A stretch of DNA of 64,000 nucleotides from JBBIJR01 sp037445875 (GCA_037445875.1 JBBIJR010000001.1:1-64000), one strand, 5' to 3'; positions 33,788-43,180 are shown, counted from the stretch's first letter. The notes: generated from the sequence alone by a model not told the origin. A program made the numbers and translations.

Positions 33788-34936
33788 TTGGCTCACGGCT
33801 TGAATTCAATCATCACAGGCCTGATCGTGTTCATTGCTTGCTCGACACAAAGCCAGACGCCCGTGGGCATCGAAAACGCTTTTCCAGGCCTCACCTTCAC
33901 CAGACCGGTGTTCCTCACCTGTGCGCCGGATGGTACCGACAGGTTGTTCGTAGTGGAACAGACCGGACGCATCCTCGTGTTCGCCAATGAAACCGGAGCA
34001 TCGTCAACCGGGAAGTTCCTCGACATCGGCGAGTCCTTGAGCAGCGACGGAGGAGAAGAGGGATTGCTGGGACTGGCGTTCCATCCGCAGTATGCGTCCA
34101 ACGGCTATTTCTTCGTGAACTACACCGCGCCCAATCCGCGGCGGACCGTTGTGGCCAGGTTTCGGGTCGATGGGACAGACCCCGATCGCGCGGACCCTTC
34201 GAGCGAAGTGCGGATCATCGAGATCTTCCAGCCGTATGCCAACCACAACGGAGGGATGATTTTTTTCGGCGCCGACGGCTATCTGTACATCGGGATGGGC
34301 GACGGCGGCAGCGCGGGCGATCCAGCCAATCGCGCCCAGAACCTCGACAGCCTTCTCGGAAAGATCCTGCGCATCGATGTGAACAGTACTACGGACAGCA
34401 CGGCGTACGGTATTCCGCCAGACAATCCTCTGATCGGGACCGGCCACCGGCTCGAGATCTTCGCCTGGGGCATTCGCAATCCGTGGCGCATGAGCCAGGA
34501 CGCCGACGGCCGGATCTGGATGGGCGACGTCGGCCAGAATGCATGGGAGGAAATCGCGATCGTGGACAAAGGGCAGAATCACGGATGGAGGATCATGGAA
34601 GGCCTTCATTGTTATCAGCCGAGCTCCGGCTGCGATACGGGCGGACTCACGCTGCCTCTGGTTGAATACAGCCACGGTTCCGGCAATTGTTCCGTGACCG
34701 GCGGCTACGTGTACCGGGGAAGTCGGCGACCGGACCTGTCCGGCGCGTACCTGTACGGCGACTGGTGTACGGGCCATCTGCGCATGCTCGTATACCGGAA
34801 CGGAGCGGTCGTCCGGGATTCGCTGCTCCTGGACACGCCCTTGATGATCTCCTCGTTCGGCGAAGACCGAGAGGGGGAACTCTACATGCTCGATTACCTT
34901 GGCGGCACCGTCTGGCGCCTGGTTCCGGAAAATTGA
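33788..34936 (+). CDS. secreted glucose/sorbosone dehydrogenase-type (PQQ-dependent sugar dehydrogenase) protein
   Basis: A 382-residue periplasmic protein with a signal peptide from a TTG start (33788) preceded by AAAGGA. The GSDH six-bladed propeller features are present: FTRPVFLTCAPDGTDRLFVVEQ, DGGEEGLLGLAFHP, NHNGGMIFFGADGYLYIGMGDGG, LDSLLGKILRID, WGIRNPWRMSQD and GQNHGWRIMEG. In characterised members PQQ binds in the centre and sugars are oxidised at C1. The last blade ends without a sorting domain, unlike the next gene, its partial duplicate. Calcium and PQQ ligands were not checked residue by residue. Confidence 0.88.
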   Translation: MAHGLNSIITGLIVFIACSTQSQTPVGIENAFPGLTFTRPVFLTCAPDGTDRLFVVEQTGRILVFANETGASSTGKFLDIGESLSSDGGEEGLLGLAFHPQYASNGYFFVNYTAPNPRRTVVARFRVDGTDPDRADPSSEVRIIEIFQPYANHNGGMIFFGADGYLYIGMGDGGSAGDPANRAQNLDSLLGKILRIDVNSTTDSTAYGIPPDNPLIGTGHRLEIFAWGIRNPWRMSQDADGRIWMGDVGQNAWEEIAIVDKGQNHGWRIMEGLHCYQPSSGCDTGGLTLPLVEYSHGSGNCSVTGGYVYRGSRRPDLSGAYLYGDWCTGHLRMLVYRNGAVVRDSLLLDTPLMISSFGEDREGELYMLDYLGGTVWRLVPEN

Positions 34937-34948
34937 CAAAGGAGGACT

Positions 34949-36997
34949 ATGTTTCGCATCAACATCATAGCCGGCGCGGCGATGTGGGTCCTTGCCTCAA
35001 CGGTCCCTGTCGAAGCGCAGTATTCCCTGCAATCGGCGTTCCCCAATTTGTCCGCGTTCACGAGACCGATTGAATTGGTTCATGCCGGAGACGGCACCAA
35101 TCGATTTTTCCTGGTCGAGCAGGACGGACGAATCTGGGTGTTCGAGAACAGCGCGTCGACCATGATACGCCGGCTGTTCCTCGACCTCAGCGATTCGGTC
35201 TCCCAGGGCGGCAGCGAGACGGGTTTGCTGGGGCTCGCCTTTCATCCGGATTATGAGAACAACGGGTACTTCTACGTGAACTACACCCGCACCGCCGGAT
35301 CGCTGAAAAGCTACATCACCCGTTTTCAAGTCAGTTCATCCAATCCCGATTCGGCGGACGAGAGCAGCGGTCTGATCCTGATCGTGCAGAACCAGCCCTA
35401 TTCGAACCACAACGGCGGCAAGGTCGCCTTTGGTCTCGATGGGTACCTGTACATCGCCCTGGGCGACGGCGGCAGCAGCGGCGATCCGCAGGGCAACGGC
35501 CAGAACCGCTCCACGATCCTAGGCAAGATTCTGCGCATCGACGTCGACGACACTTCCGGCGGCCGCAACTATGCCATTCCGCCGACGAACCCGTACTATC
35601 AGAACACCGAGGGATTCCGCGAGGAGATCTATTCGTACGGCATGCGCAACCCATGGAAATTCAGCTTCGATCCTCTGACGGGCCGCCTGTGGTGCGCGGA
35701 CGTGGGACAAAGCAGCCGCGAAGAAGTCGATATCATCGACAACGGAGGCAACTACGGTTGGAACAAGATGGAGGGCTTTCTTTGTTATCCCAGTTCCTCG
35801 TGCGACACGGCGGGGCACGGTTTTCTGCGGCCGGTCTGGGATTATCCTCGGTCGCAGGGTCTTTCGGTGACGGGCGGTTACGTCTATCGCGGAACGGCCA
35901 TACCGAACCTGGTACACAAGTACGTGTACGGCGACTACGGGAGCGGCCGCATCTGGGCCCTCTCATTCAACGGGACGTCGTTCACCAATACGGAACTTCT
36001 CGACTCGCCTTACTCGATCAGTTCGTTTGGCGTCGACACGGCGGGCACAATCTATATTGTTTCGTACGGCACGGGCGTGATCTATAAGCTGACGGGCTCT
36101 TCGAGCGGGCTTACACTCCTCTCGCCGAACGACGGTGAATCCTACGATCCCGGGGGCCAACTCGATATTCAGTGGCTCGCGACCGGACCGGCCAATATCG
36201 ATTTGTTCTTCAAATCCGCTCCCGGCGCTGCGTGGGACACCATAGCCGCGAACGTGAATGCGGCCGATGGTTCGTACAGCTGGACGGTCCCGTCGTACGC
36301 GACGAACAAAGCGCGGATCCGCGCGTCGGAGAGCGGCGGCGCCTTGACGGACAGCAGCGATGGGTATTTTACAATTCGTCTCGCGTTGATCGCCGCATCG
36401 CGTTCGTCAATTGATTTGGACACCGTGTTCACTTCGGATATCGGGCTCGATACGCTGACGATCTGGAATCCGGGTACGGCGGAACTCGTGATCGACAGCC
36501 TACGTACCCGGACGGCGGTGTTTACGGCGACTCGAGATAGCTTTACTCTCGCCGCGTCTTCGTCCGATACGATTTCGGTAGTGTGTTCCTCATCCCAGTT
36601 GGGAGAATTCACCGACACGTTGACGATTTTCCATCGAGGCGACGGACCTTCGCTCGAGATTCCTCTGCACGTCGTATTCGTGCAGAATCCCAATTCGATC
36701 GGCGGCGGCACAAAGCCGCTCAAGTTCGTCCTGTATCCGAATCGCCCGAATCCCTTTAACAATTCCACAGTCATCAGTTACCAATTATCAGGGAATACAA
36801 GAGCCGTTCTGCGGATTTACAACCTGCTCGGGCAAGAGGTGCGCACACTGGTGAACGGGCAACAAACGGCCGGGCATCACGAAGTGTCGTGGGACGGACG
36901 GGACAATTTCGGCAGGACGGTCGCGTCGGGTGTGTATCTGTACCGGCTGGAAGCAGGCGGGCAGGTCAGGACGAAGAAGCTTGTTCTTTTGAAGTAG
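34949..36997 (+). CDS. T9SS-secreted glucose/sorbosone dehydrogenase-type protein
   Basis: A 682-residue paralogue of the preceding gene, 12 bp downstream, with a good signal peptide (MFRINIIAGAAMWVLASTVPVEAQ) and AAAGGAGG site. Residues about 25-380 are the GSDH propeller (VEQDGRIWVF, GLLGLAFHPDY, NHNGGKVAFGLDGYLYIALGDGG, GMRNPWKFSFD). An Ig-like GPI-anchored-Ser/Thr-rich type domain (about 390-475) and a choice-of-anchor type domain (about 485-590) follow. It ends in a C-terminal type IX secretion sorting domain (YPNRPNPFNNST ... GVYLYRLEAGG). It should be exported to the cell surface, whereas its neighbour stays periplasmic. Confidence 0.92.
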   Translation: MFRINIIAGAAMWVLASTVPVEAQYSLQSAFPNLSAFTRPIELVHAGDGTNRFFLVEQDGRIWVFENSASTMIRRLFLDLSDSVSQGGSETGLLGLAFHPDYENNGYFYVNYTRTAGSLKSYITRFQVSSSNPDSADESSGLILIVQNQPYSNHNGGKVAFGLDGYLYIALGDGGSSGDPQGNGQNRSTILGKILRIDVDDTSGGRNYAIPPTNPYYQNTEGFREEIYSYGMRNPWKFSFDPLTGRLWCADVGQSSREEVDIIDNGGNYGWNKMEGFLCYPSSSCDTAGHGFLRPVWDYPRSQGLSVTGGYVYRGTAIPNLVHKYVYGDYGSGRIWALSFNGTSFTNTELLDSPYSISSFGVDTAGTIYIVSYGTGVIYKLTGSSSGLTLLSPNDGESYDPGGQLDIQWLATGPANIDLFFKSAPGAAWDTIAANVNAADGSYSWTVPSYATNKARIRASESGGALTDSSDGYFTIRLALIAASRSSIDLDTVFTSDIGLDTLTIWNPGTAELVIDSLRTRTAVFTATRDSFTLAASSSDTISVVCSSSQLGEFTDTLTIFHRGDGPSLEIPLHVVFVQNPNSIGGGTKPLKFVLYPNRPNPFNNSTVISYQLSGNTRAVLRIYNLLGQEVRTLVNGQQTAGHHEVSWDGRDNFGRTVASGVYLYRLEAGGQVRTKKLVLLK

Positions 36998-37391
36998 GGC
37001 GATGCTCTGAGATTGACAATCGAGAATTGGCTCACCGCTCAAGATGTCTCGCTGCGCTCACACTTGTCCCGAGGAAGCCGAGGGATGACATCCCCCCACC
37101 GCCATGTGAATGGCGTACGGTGGACATCTGCGACCACGCGTGAATGCCCTTCCTGCCGGGTTGGGTGGTGTCATGCCGAGCGCTCCGCAGGAGTGCGAGA
37201 CATCCGGGGTGGCCCGATGGACTTGGGCCCCCCGCATGTCGACATGGCACAACCCCACCGCGTGGCAGCAGAGGCACGGACCGCAGGTCGAGCCGTTTCT
37301 GACGCAACCTGAAGCTGCGGCAACATCCTTTTTGAAATGGTGCGAAAGATAAGGGGATTTGACAATGGAGAAATGAAATCGGAATGGCACC
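36998..37391. repeat. intergenic region with paired inverted dispersed-repeat-like elements
   Basis: No gene was found in this 394-bp gap. Two related elements in opposite orientation, at 37041-37093 (GATGTCTCGC...GATGACATCC) and 37167-37205 (GGTGTCATGCCGAGCG...GCGAGACATCC), share the termini TGTCAT and GCGAGACATC and would fold into a large hairpin. Similar TGTCAT-CCGAG-GACATC palindromes occur as dispersed repeats in many environmental genomes. Short direct repeats (TGACAATcGAGAAtTG-like at 37013 and 37360) lie near both ends of the gap. Confidence 0.55.
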
Positions 37392-38507
37392 ATGAACAAA
37401 AGCGAACGGTTGATCAGGGACCTCCTTGCCAGCGCAGGCGTCGAGGTCGGCGGCACGCGGCCCTGGGACCTCCAGGTGCACAACGAGGGGTTCTACCGGA
37501 GAGTCATCCGGGAATCCGCGCTGGGACTGGGCGAATCGTATATGGACGGCTGGTGGGATTGCGAGGCCCTCGATGAAATGATCAGCCTCATCCTCGGGGC
37601 CCGTCTCGAAGAACGTATTCGCGGGAATTGGACGATATACCTGCACGCCCTGCGCGCCCGCCTGTTCAATCTGCAGAAACCTTCGCGAGCTTTTCAGATC
37701 GGGGAACGACATTACGACCTGGGCAACGAATTCTACCAGGCCATGCTTGACACGCGTATGAACTACACGTGCGCGTACTGGAAGGACGCGACCACCCTCG
37801 ATGAAGCTCAGGAGGCGAAACTCGACCTCGTGTGCCGCAAGCTGAACCTGCAGCCCGGCCAGCGAGTGCTCGAATTGGGCTGCGGATGGGGCGGCTTCGC
37901 TCGGTACGCCGCCGAAAAGTACGGCGTCAGCATCCTCGGCGTCACGGTTTCGAAGGAGCAGGCGGAACTCGGCATGCAGATGTGCCGAGGCCTACCCGTG
38001 GAACTGCAACTGGCCGACTACCGTACGGTGCAGGGAACCTACGACGCGGTCGTTTCGATCGGCATCATGGAGCACGTGGGATACAAGAACTATCGGACGT
38101 ACATGGAGGTCGTCGACCGAACGCTGAAAGAGGACGGTGTGGCCTTTATTCACACGATCGGAGGAAACGAGAGCCGGCAAACGGCCAATGCATGGAGCAC
38201 AAAGTACATTTTTCCGAACGCCGTTCTGCCGTCGATCGCCCAGCTGGCACAGGCCATGGAGGGTATCCTCGTCATCGAGGACCTGCATAACATCGGTCCG
38301 CATTATGACCGGACCCTGATGGCCTGGTATGAGAACTTCGAGCGCAACTGGCCCCGGTTCCGAGATCCATACGGCGACCGATTCTACCGGATGTGGCGGT
38401 TCTATTTGTTGTCCAGCGCCGGAGGTTTCCGGGCACGCGCCAACCAATTGTGGCAGATCGTGCTGACCCGCCCGCCGTCTCCGCAGCCGAATTGCCGTTT
38501 CACGTGA
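37392..38507 (+). CDS. cfa: cyclopropane-fatty-acyl-phospholipid synthase
   Basis: A 371-residue SAM-dependent enzyme that adds a methylene bridge to unsaturated acyl chains of membrane phospholipids. N-terminal region: LQVHNEGFYRRV and ESYMDGWWDCEALD. Catalytic domain: IGERHYDLGNEFYQ, MNYTCAYW, SAM site VLELGCGWGGFARYAA, GVTVSKEQ, and IGIMEHVGYKNY. The C-terminal FPNAVLPSI and HYDRTLMAWYENFE match the family. Length is typical. It is followed 2 bp later by a geranylgeranyl-reductase-like flavoprotein, so the two may together modify membrane lipids. Confidence 0.96.
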   Translation: MNKSERLIRDLLASAGVEVGGTRPWDLQVHNEGFYRRVIRESALGLGESYMDGWWDCEALDEMISLILGARLEERIRGNWTIYLHALRARLFNLQKPSRAFQIGERHYDLGNEFYQAMLDTRMNYTCAYWKDATTLDEAQEAKLDLVCRKLNLQPGQRVLELGCGWGGFARYAAEKYGVSILGVTVSKEQAELGMQMCRGLPVELQLADYRTVQGTYDAVVSIGIMEHVGYKNYRTYMEVVDRTLKEDGVAFIHTIGGNESRQTANAWSTKYIFPNAVLPSIAQLAQAMEGILVIEDLHNIGPHYDRTLMAWYENFERNWPRFRDPYGDRFYRMWRFYLLSSAGGFRARANQLWQIVLTRPPSPQPNCRFT

Positions 38508-38509
38508 GC

Positions 38510-39481
38510 ATGGTCATGCAACTCCGGAATGTCATTGTCGTAGGCGGCGGACCCGCCGGTTCGTCCTGCGCGTGGCGGTTACGCCGGCACGGTCGCGACT
38601 GCCTGGTCCTCGACCGCTCGGTGTTTCCCCGCACGAAACTCTGCGCAGGATGGATCACGCCTGCCGTCCTGCGAGATCTCGAATTCACCGTGAACGAGTA
38701 CCCGCACGGCCTTGTGACGTTCCGATCGCTGTGCGTCCACGTGAACGGAAGGCACTGGCGCATTCCCACGACGCAGCATTCCATACGCAGGTACGAATTC
38801 GATGAATGGCTGCTCCGCCGATCGGGTGCGGCGGTCGAACGGTACGACGTCAAGCGTATTGAACGGACCTCGGTGGGTTTCCGCATCGACGATCGCTTCG
38901 AATGCCGCTACCTCGTCGGAGCGGGAGGAACGCATTGCCCGGTTGCGCGGACGTTCTTCGACGATCTCAATCCCCGCGGTCGTGACACCCTCATCGTCAC
39001 CCAGGAGGCAGAGTTCGAGCACGAGGTGGTCAACCCGGACTGCCATTTGTGGTTTTTCGAGGAGGGGCTCCCCGGATATTCCTGGTACGTGCCCAAGGCC
39101 GCCGATCACGTGAACGTCGGAGTCGGCGGGTCTGTCTCACTTCTGGACCAGCACCGGGACCGTATTCGCCGTCACTGGGACCTCCTGGTCCAAAAACTGA
39201 GCAGAGAAGGGTTCATTAAGAACACGCCGGAGCCCAAAGGTCACAGTTATTACCTTCGTGATCGTCGGCGGGTCGTGCAGATGAACGGCGCCTTCGTCAT
39301 CGGCGACGCGGCCGGTCTGGCCACGGTGGACATGGGAGAGGGCATCCATCCGGCCATCCAGAGCGGACTGCTCGCCGCGTACGCCATCGTGCATAACCGG
39401 CCGCTGAGTCTGAATTCGATAAGGGATTATAGTTTCATTCCTCGTTTTCTCCTCCATCTCGTGGGGCGGTTTGCGGCGTGA
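38510..39481 (+). CDS. FAD-dependent oxidoreductase of the geranylgeranyl reductase family
   Basis: A 323-residue flavoprotein. FAD-binding Rossmann motif VIVVGGGPAGSSCAWRL near the N-terminus, substrate segment FPRTKLCAGWITPAVL, and the second FAD motif GDAAGLATVDMGEGIHPAIQSG. These are features of the GGR family, which reduces isoprenoid double bonds (chlorophyll side chains, archaeal lipids, menaquinone tails). The start was taken at the ATG at 38510, just after the cfa stop; an ATG two codons later is possible. Cotranscription with cfa points to a lipid or quinone substrate (inference). Confidence 0.87.
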   Translation: MVMQLRNVIVVGGGPAGSSCAWRLRRHGRDCLVLDRSVFPRTKLCAGWITPAVLRDLEFTVNEYPHGLVTFRSLCVHVNGRHWRIPTTQHSIRRYEFDEWLLRRSGAAVERYDVKRIERTSVGFRIDDRFECRYLVGAGGTHCPVARTFFDDLNPRGRDTLIVTQEAEFEHEVVNPDCHLWFFEEGLPGYSWYVPKAADHVNVGVGGSVSLLDQHRDRIRRHWDLLVQKLSREGFIKNTPEPKGHSYYLRDRRRVVQMNGAFVIGDAAGLATVDMGEGIHPAIQSGLLAAYAIVHNRPLSLNSIRDYSFIPRFLLHLVGRFAA

Positions 39482-39595
39482 TCCGGATGATCGTCCGCCC
39501 AACTTCGACTATTTCGTTTGAAAGTGAAGGTCGTTTTGCGGATATTTTGCGGGCAAAACGGTTCGTACCTTGAATCACGGTAGAAAGTCGGTGAC

Positions 39596-41242
39596 ATGAG
39601 AATCATCAAAGCCCCACGAGGCGGTCGGATTGTCTGCAAGGGGTGGCAGCAGGAAGCGGCCATGCGGATGCTGATGAACAATCTCGATCCCGAGGTCGCG
39701 GAGAACCCCGAAGAACTCGTCGTGTACGGCGGCAGCGGCAAGGCCGCGCGCAACTGGGATTGCTTCGACGCCATCGTGCGGAGTCTTCAGCAACTGAACG
39801 GCGACGAAACTTTGCTTGTTCAGTCCGGCAAACCCGTCGGTGTGTTCCATACACACCCGGACGCCCCGCGCGTGATCCTGGCCAACTCGAACATCGTACC
39901 GCACTGGGCGACGTGGGAGAATTTCCGCCATTACGAAAAACTCGGGCTTACGATGTACGGCCAGATGACCGCCGGCAGCTGGATTTACATCGGCACGCAG
40001 GGCATCCTGCAGGGTACGTACGAAACGTTTGCCGAATGCGCGCGCCAGCATTTTGGCGGTTCCCTAAAAGGGACGATCACCCTGACGGCCGGTCTCGGCG
40101 GCATGGGCGGCGCGCAGCCGCTCGCCGTCACCCTCAACGGCGGCGTGGCGATCATAGTAGAAGTCGACCCGCACCGGATCCAACGGCGGCTCGACACGGG
40201 CTACTGCGATGAAATGGTGGGCGACCTCGACGAAGCGTGGAGAAAGGCGGAGGAATTCAAACGCAGGAAGGAAGCGCGCTCCATCGGGCTGCTCGGCAAT
40301 GCGGCGGTTGTATTGCCGGAGATGATCCGGCGCAGGTACAGGCCGGATATCGTAACCGATCAGACCTCTGCGCATGATGCGCTGAACGGATACGTGCCGG
40401 CCGGACTGGAAGTCGGACAACTGGCGGAATACCGGCAGAAGAAACCCGACGACTACATACGCCGGGCCATGGAGTCGATGGCCGTGCACGTTCGCGCGAT
40501 GCTCGATTTTCAACAGCGCGGCTCGGTCGTCTTCGATTACGGCAATAACATCCGCGCACAGGCGAAGAAGCAGGGGGTGAGCAACGCCTTCGATTTCCCC
40601 GGTTTTGTCCCCGCCTTCATCCGGCCGCTGTTCTGCGAAGGCCAGGGCCCGTTCCGCTGGGTGGCGTTGTCCGGTGATCCGGAGGATATCTATACAACCG
40701 ACCGTGCGATCATGGAGGCCTTTCCGGAAAAAGAATCGCTCCGCCGCTGGTTGACGGAGGCGCGGGAGAAAGTGCATTTCCAGGGCCTGCCGAGCCGCAT
40801 CTGCTGGCTTGGATACGGTGAGCGCGACCGCGCCGGCCTGATCTTCAACGAACTGGTGAAATCGGGCAAGGTCAAGGCGCCGATCGTCATCGGACGCGAC
40901 CACCTCGATTGCGGTTCCGTCGCTTCGCCCAACCGCGAGACCGAGGCCATGAGGGACGGCAGCGACGCCATCGCCGATTGGCCGATGCTGAATTTTGCCA
41001 TCAACGCGGTGAACGGTGCGACGTGGGTGTCGCTGCACCACGGCGGCGGTGTAGGCATCGGATACTCTCTGCACGCCGGAATGGTCATTGTCGCCGACGG
41101 GACCGACGCAGCGGCCGTCCGGCTCAAACGTGTGCTGACGTCGGATCCCGGCATGGGTATCGTGCGCCACGCGGACGCCGGATACGAAGAAGCCATCGAG
41201 GTTGCCCGGACACGGGGCGTTGCGATCCCGATGATGAAATAG
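39596..41242 (+). CDS. hutU: urocanate hydratase
   Basis: A 548-residue enzyme that converts urocanate to imidazolonepropionate in histidine breakdown, using NAD+ as an electrophile. Recognisable family blocks: ELVVYGGSGKAARNW, ANSNIVPHWA, GQMTAGSWIYIGTQGI, LTAGLGGMGGAQPLA, LPSRICWLGYGERD containing the catalytic-region cysteine, and LHHGGGVGIGYSLHAG. Length matches the family. No hutH, hutI or hutG lies nearby, so the remaining histidine-degradation genes must be elsewhere or absent. Confidence 0.96.
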   Translation: MRIIKAPRGGRIVCKGWQQEAAMRMLMNNLDPEVAENPEELVVYGGSGKAARNWDCFDAIVRSLQQLNGDETLLVQSGKPVGVFHTHPDAPRVILANSNIVPHWATWENFRHYEKLGLTMYGQMTAGSWIYIGTQGILQGTYETFAECARQHFGGSLKGTITLTAGLGGMGGAQPLAVTLNGGVAIIVEVDPHRIQRRLDTGYCDEMVGDLDEAWRKAEEFKRRKEARSIGLLGNAAVVLPEMIRRRYRPDIVTDQTSAHDALNGYVPAGLEVGQLAEYRQKKPDDYIRRAMESMAVHVRAMLDFQQRGSVVFDYGNNIRAQAKKQGVSNAFDFPGFVPAFIRPLFCEGQGPFRWVALSGDPEDIYTTDRAIMEAFPEKESLRRWLTEAREKVHFQGLPSRICWLGYGERDRAGLIFNELVKSGKVKAPIVIGRDHLDCGSVASPNRETEAMRDGSDAIADWPMLNFAINAVNGATWVSLHHGGGVGIGYSLHAGMVIVADGTDAAAVRLKRVLTSDPGMGIVRHADAGYEEAIEVARTRGVAIPMMK

Positions 41243-41250
41243 TACTGCCT

Positions 41251-42213
41251 ATGCGCCGCGCACAGGTCAGAGTAGCCGGTAATCAACGGCCGGAACGACT
41301 CGACACATTTCTGGCTCACACCGTCGAGCACGTCTCCCGTTCCCGCATACAGCAGCTGATCGAATCCGGTCTGGTCACCGTCAACGGCCGTCAGCCTCCT
41401 AAATCGTACCGGGTCCGGCCCGACGATCTCATCGACGTCACCCTGCCGCTGCCGGAAAAAGTCGAGGCCGTTCCCGAAGCCATTCCCCTGCGGATCGTCT
41501 ACGAAGACGCGGACGTGGTCGTCGTCAACAAGGACGCCGGTATGGTCGTACACCCCGCATTCTCCAACTACTCCGGCACGCTCGTCAACGCACTGCTTCA
41601 TCACATTCAGGACCTGTCCGGGATCAACGGCGAGCTGCGTCCGGGTATCGTGCACCGCATCGACAAGGAAACCAGCGGGCTGCTGCTCGTAGCTAAACAC
41701 GATCGTGCGCACAGGTTCCTCAGCCGGCTTTTTCGCGAGCACCGGATCGAGCGCGAATACTGGGCCATCGTATGGGGCAGACCGAGGAAGAAGAAGGATA
41801 CGATTCGTACGCTGATCGGCCGCCATCCGAAGGAGCGAAAACGGTTTGCCGTCGTGAAGGATGGAAAAGAGGCCGTGACCCATTACGAGGTGGTCGAGGC
41901 CTTTGATTTCCTCTCGCTCATCCGGGTGCACCTGGAAACCGGCCGCACGCACCAGATCCGTGTGCACATGGCGCACCTGGGCCACCCGGTGTTCGGGGAC
42001 AAGAAATACGGAGGGAACAATCCGAATCTGGCGGGCGGGGAGCGGAGGAAACGGGTGCTGGCGGAGCGCTTGCTTTCCCTCATGCCGCGTCAGGCGCTGC
42101 ACGCCCGGACGCTCGGTTTTTTTCACCCGACACGAAAAGAGCAGCTCACTTTTGGCTTGGAACTGCCGGAGGATTTTCGCCGGGTGTTGGACGAACTTAA
42201 GACAGGCGCCTGA
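41251..42213 (+). CDS. rluD: 23S rRNA pseudouridine synthase, RluD-like (RluA family)
   Basis: A 320-residue protein with an N-terminal S4 RNA-binding domain (residues about 12-70: RLDTFLAHTVEHVSRSRIQQLI) and a catalytic domain with D138 in GIVHRIDKETSGLLL, the universal RluA-family nucleophile. It also has RTHQIRVHMAHLGHPVFGD and the C-terminal QALHARTLGF. It probably makes pseudouridines in the large-subunit rRNA. It starts 8 bp after hutU; a longer open frame reading into hutU in the same phase exists but is not coding. The rluD symbol is by similarity to S4-containing members. Confidence 0.9.
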   Translation: MRRAQVRVAGNQRPERLDTFLAHTVEHVSRSRIQQLIESGLVTVNGRQPPKSYRVRPDDLIDVTLPLPEKVEAVPEAIPLRIVYEDADVVVVNKDAGMVVHPAFSNYSGTLVNALLHHIQDLSGINGELRPGIVHRIDKETSGLLLVAKHDRAHRFLSRLFREHRIEREYWAIVWGRPRKKKDTIRTLIGRHPKERKRFAVVKDGKEAVTHYEVVEAFDFLSLIRVHLETGRTHQIRVHMAHLGHPVFGDKKYGGNNPNLAGGERRKRVLAERLLSLMPRQALHARTLGFFHPTRKEQLTFGLELPEDFRRVLDELKTGA

Positions 42214-42403
42214 AACACGGTTCGTGAAGAAGAACGAGTTTTCTCGCCCATAAAGAGGCATGTCTGGAGAGCATGATAGAAGACGTGCGGCACGTCCGAG
42301 TGCCTCATGCTTTGCCAACCGTCTCGAGATCCACCGAGTGGTCGGGTCCCCACGCATCCGGTTTGTGACCGCCCGCTGTCGACATCGGTCGCTTCAGCAA
42401 GAA

Positions 42404-43180
42404 TCAGAATTCCAGCGATTCTGCAGCCCGGATCTCGAGGGTCTCGGCGTCTTGCAGAAACACGGCCACACCCAGGTGATCCTCCACCCATTCGTTCTCC
42501 GGTCGAATCGACAACCGAAACGTGATCGGGGACTGATCCTCAACGGTGCCCAGCCGCTCGAGCCGTCGCACCACAAAATCGTGCCGAAGCTCCCTGCCTG
42601 CATTCTCACCCCGGCGGACGGCCGTCACCAGGTCGTTCTCGAAGATCGCGGCCATCACGTTACAGCGGCCCAATGCGGATGACGGCACCACGGTGACGTC
42701 CACGTCGGCACCGTTTCGGCTGAGTACCACGGAGGCGCCGCTCGATTCCGATTGCCGTTTCCGGATTTCGTCGAGAATCCGGCTTTCGTTCGACCCGACG
42801 CACTCGGCCTTACCCTGAATAACCACTTGGGGAGTGTACAAACTGCTGAGTTGAAAGGCCTCTGCGTATTTATTCTGGCGGCGCGTGAAGGCCTTATTCG
42901 CAAATGGATCTTTCCACCCGATGTAGTCCCAGTAGTCCACGTGATAGGCCAGAGGAACCACTCGGTAACGGTAGGCTCCATCGTTCCCTAGCCGGCTCAA
43001 CAGCCGGTCCGCCGCCGGGCAACTCGAGCATCCCTCGGACGTAAAGAGCTCCAGCACCACCTTGTTTGTGACTTCTTCGGACGGTTCGGGCAATCGATCA
43101 AGGGTCGGATCCTCTTTGGTCTCAACCCATACCAAAGTGCCCATAACGACCACCCCAAGTGCCGCGATCTTCCAGAACAT
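42404..43180 (-). CDS. DUF1223 (thioredoxin-like) secreted protein
   Basis: A 258-residue protein with an N-terminal membrane/signal segment (MFWKIAALGVVVMGTLVW) and the DUF1223 fold: VVLELFTSEGCSSCPAADRLL with a C-x2-C motif, PLAYHVDYWDYIGWKDPFANKAFTRRQNKYA, and YTPQVVIQGKAECVGSN. The family has a thioredoxin-like structure and is predicted to be periplasmic; its CSSC sits where thioredoxins carry their redox centre. Biochemical role unknown. It faces rluD and is divergent from the PEGA kinase. Confidence 0.92.
   Translation of the reverse strand: MFWKIAALGVVVMGTLVWVETKEDPTLDRLPEPSEEVTNKVVLELFTSEGCSSCPAADRLLSRLGNDGAYRYRVVPLAYHVDYWDYIGWKDPFANKAFTRRQNKYAEAFQLSSLYTPQVVIQGKAECVGSNESRILDEIRKRQSESSGASVVLSRNGADVDVTVVPSSALGRCNVMAAIFENDLVTAVRRGENAGRELRHDFVVRRLERLGTVEDQSPITFRLSIRPENEWVEDHLGVAVFLQDAETLEIRAAESLEF

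Noticed and set aside
33788..33790. Doubt about the TTG start of the first sugar dehydrogenase
   Set aside because: Kept as start because AAAGGA precedes it and a signal peptide follows directly; no ATG gives a better peptide.
36998..37391. Possible CRISPR array
   Set aside because: There are only two related elements, in opposite orientation and with unequal length; no regular spacers.
42282..42296. GACGTGC-G-GCACGTC palindrome as an operator
   Set aside because: It lies between converging genes (rluD and DUF1223), where no promoter is expected; probably chance or a weak terminator stem.
40690..42357. 555-codon open frame on the minus strand
   Set aside because: It is antisense to hutU and rluD; both have complete catalytic motifs on the plus strand.
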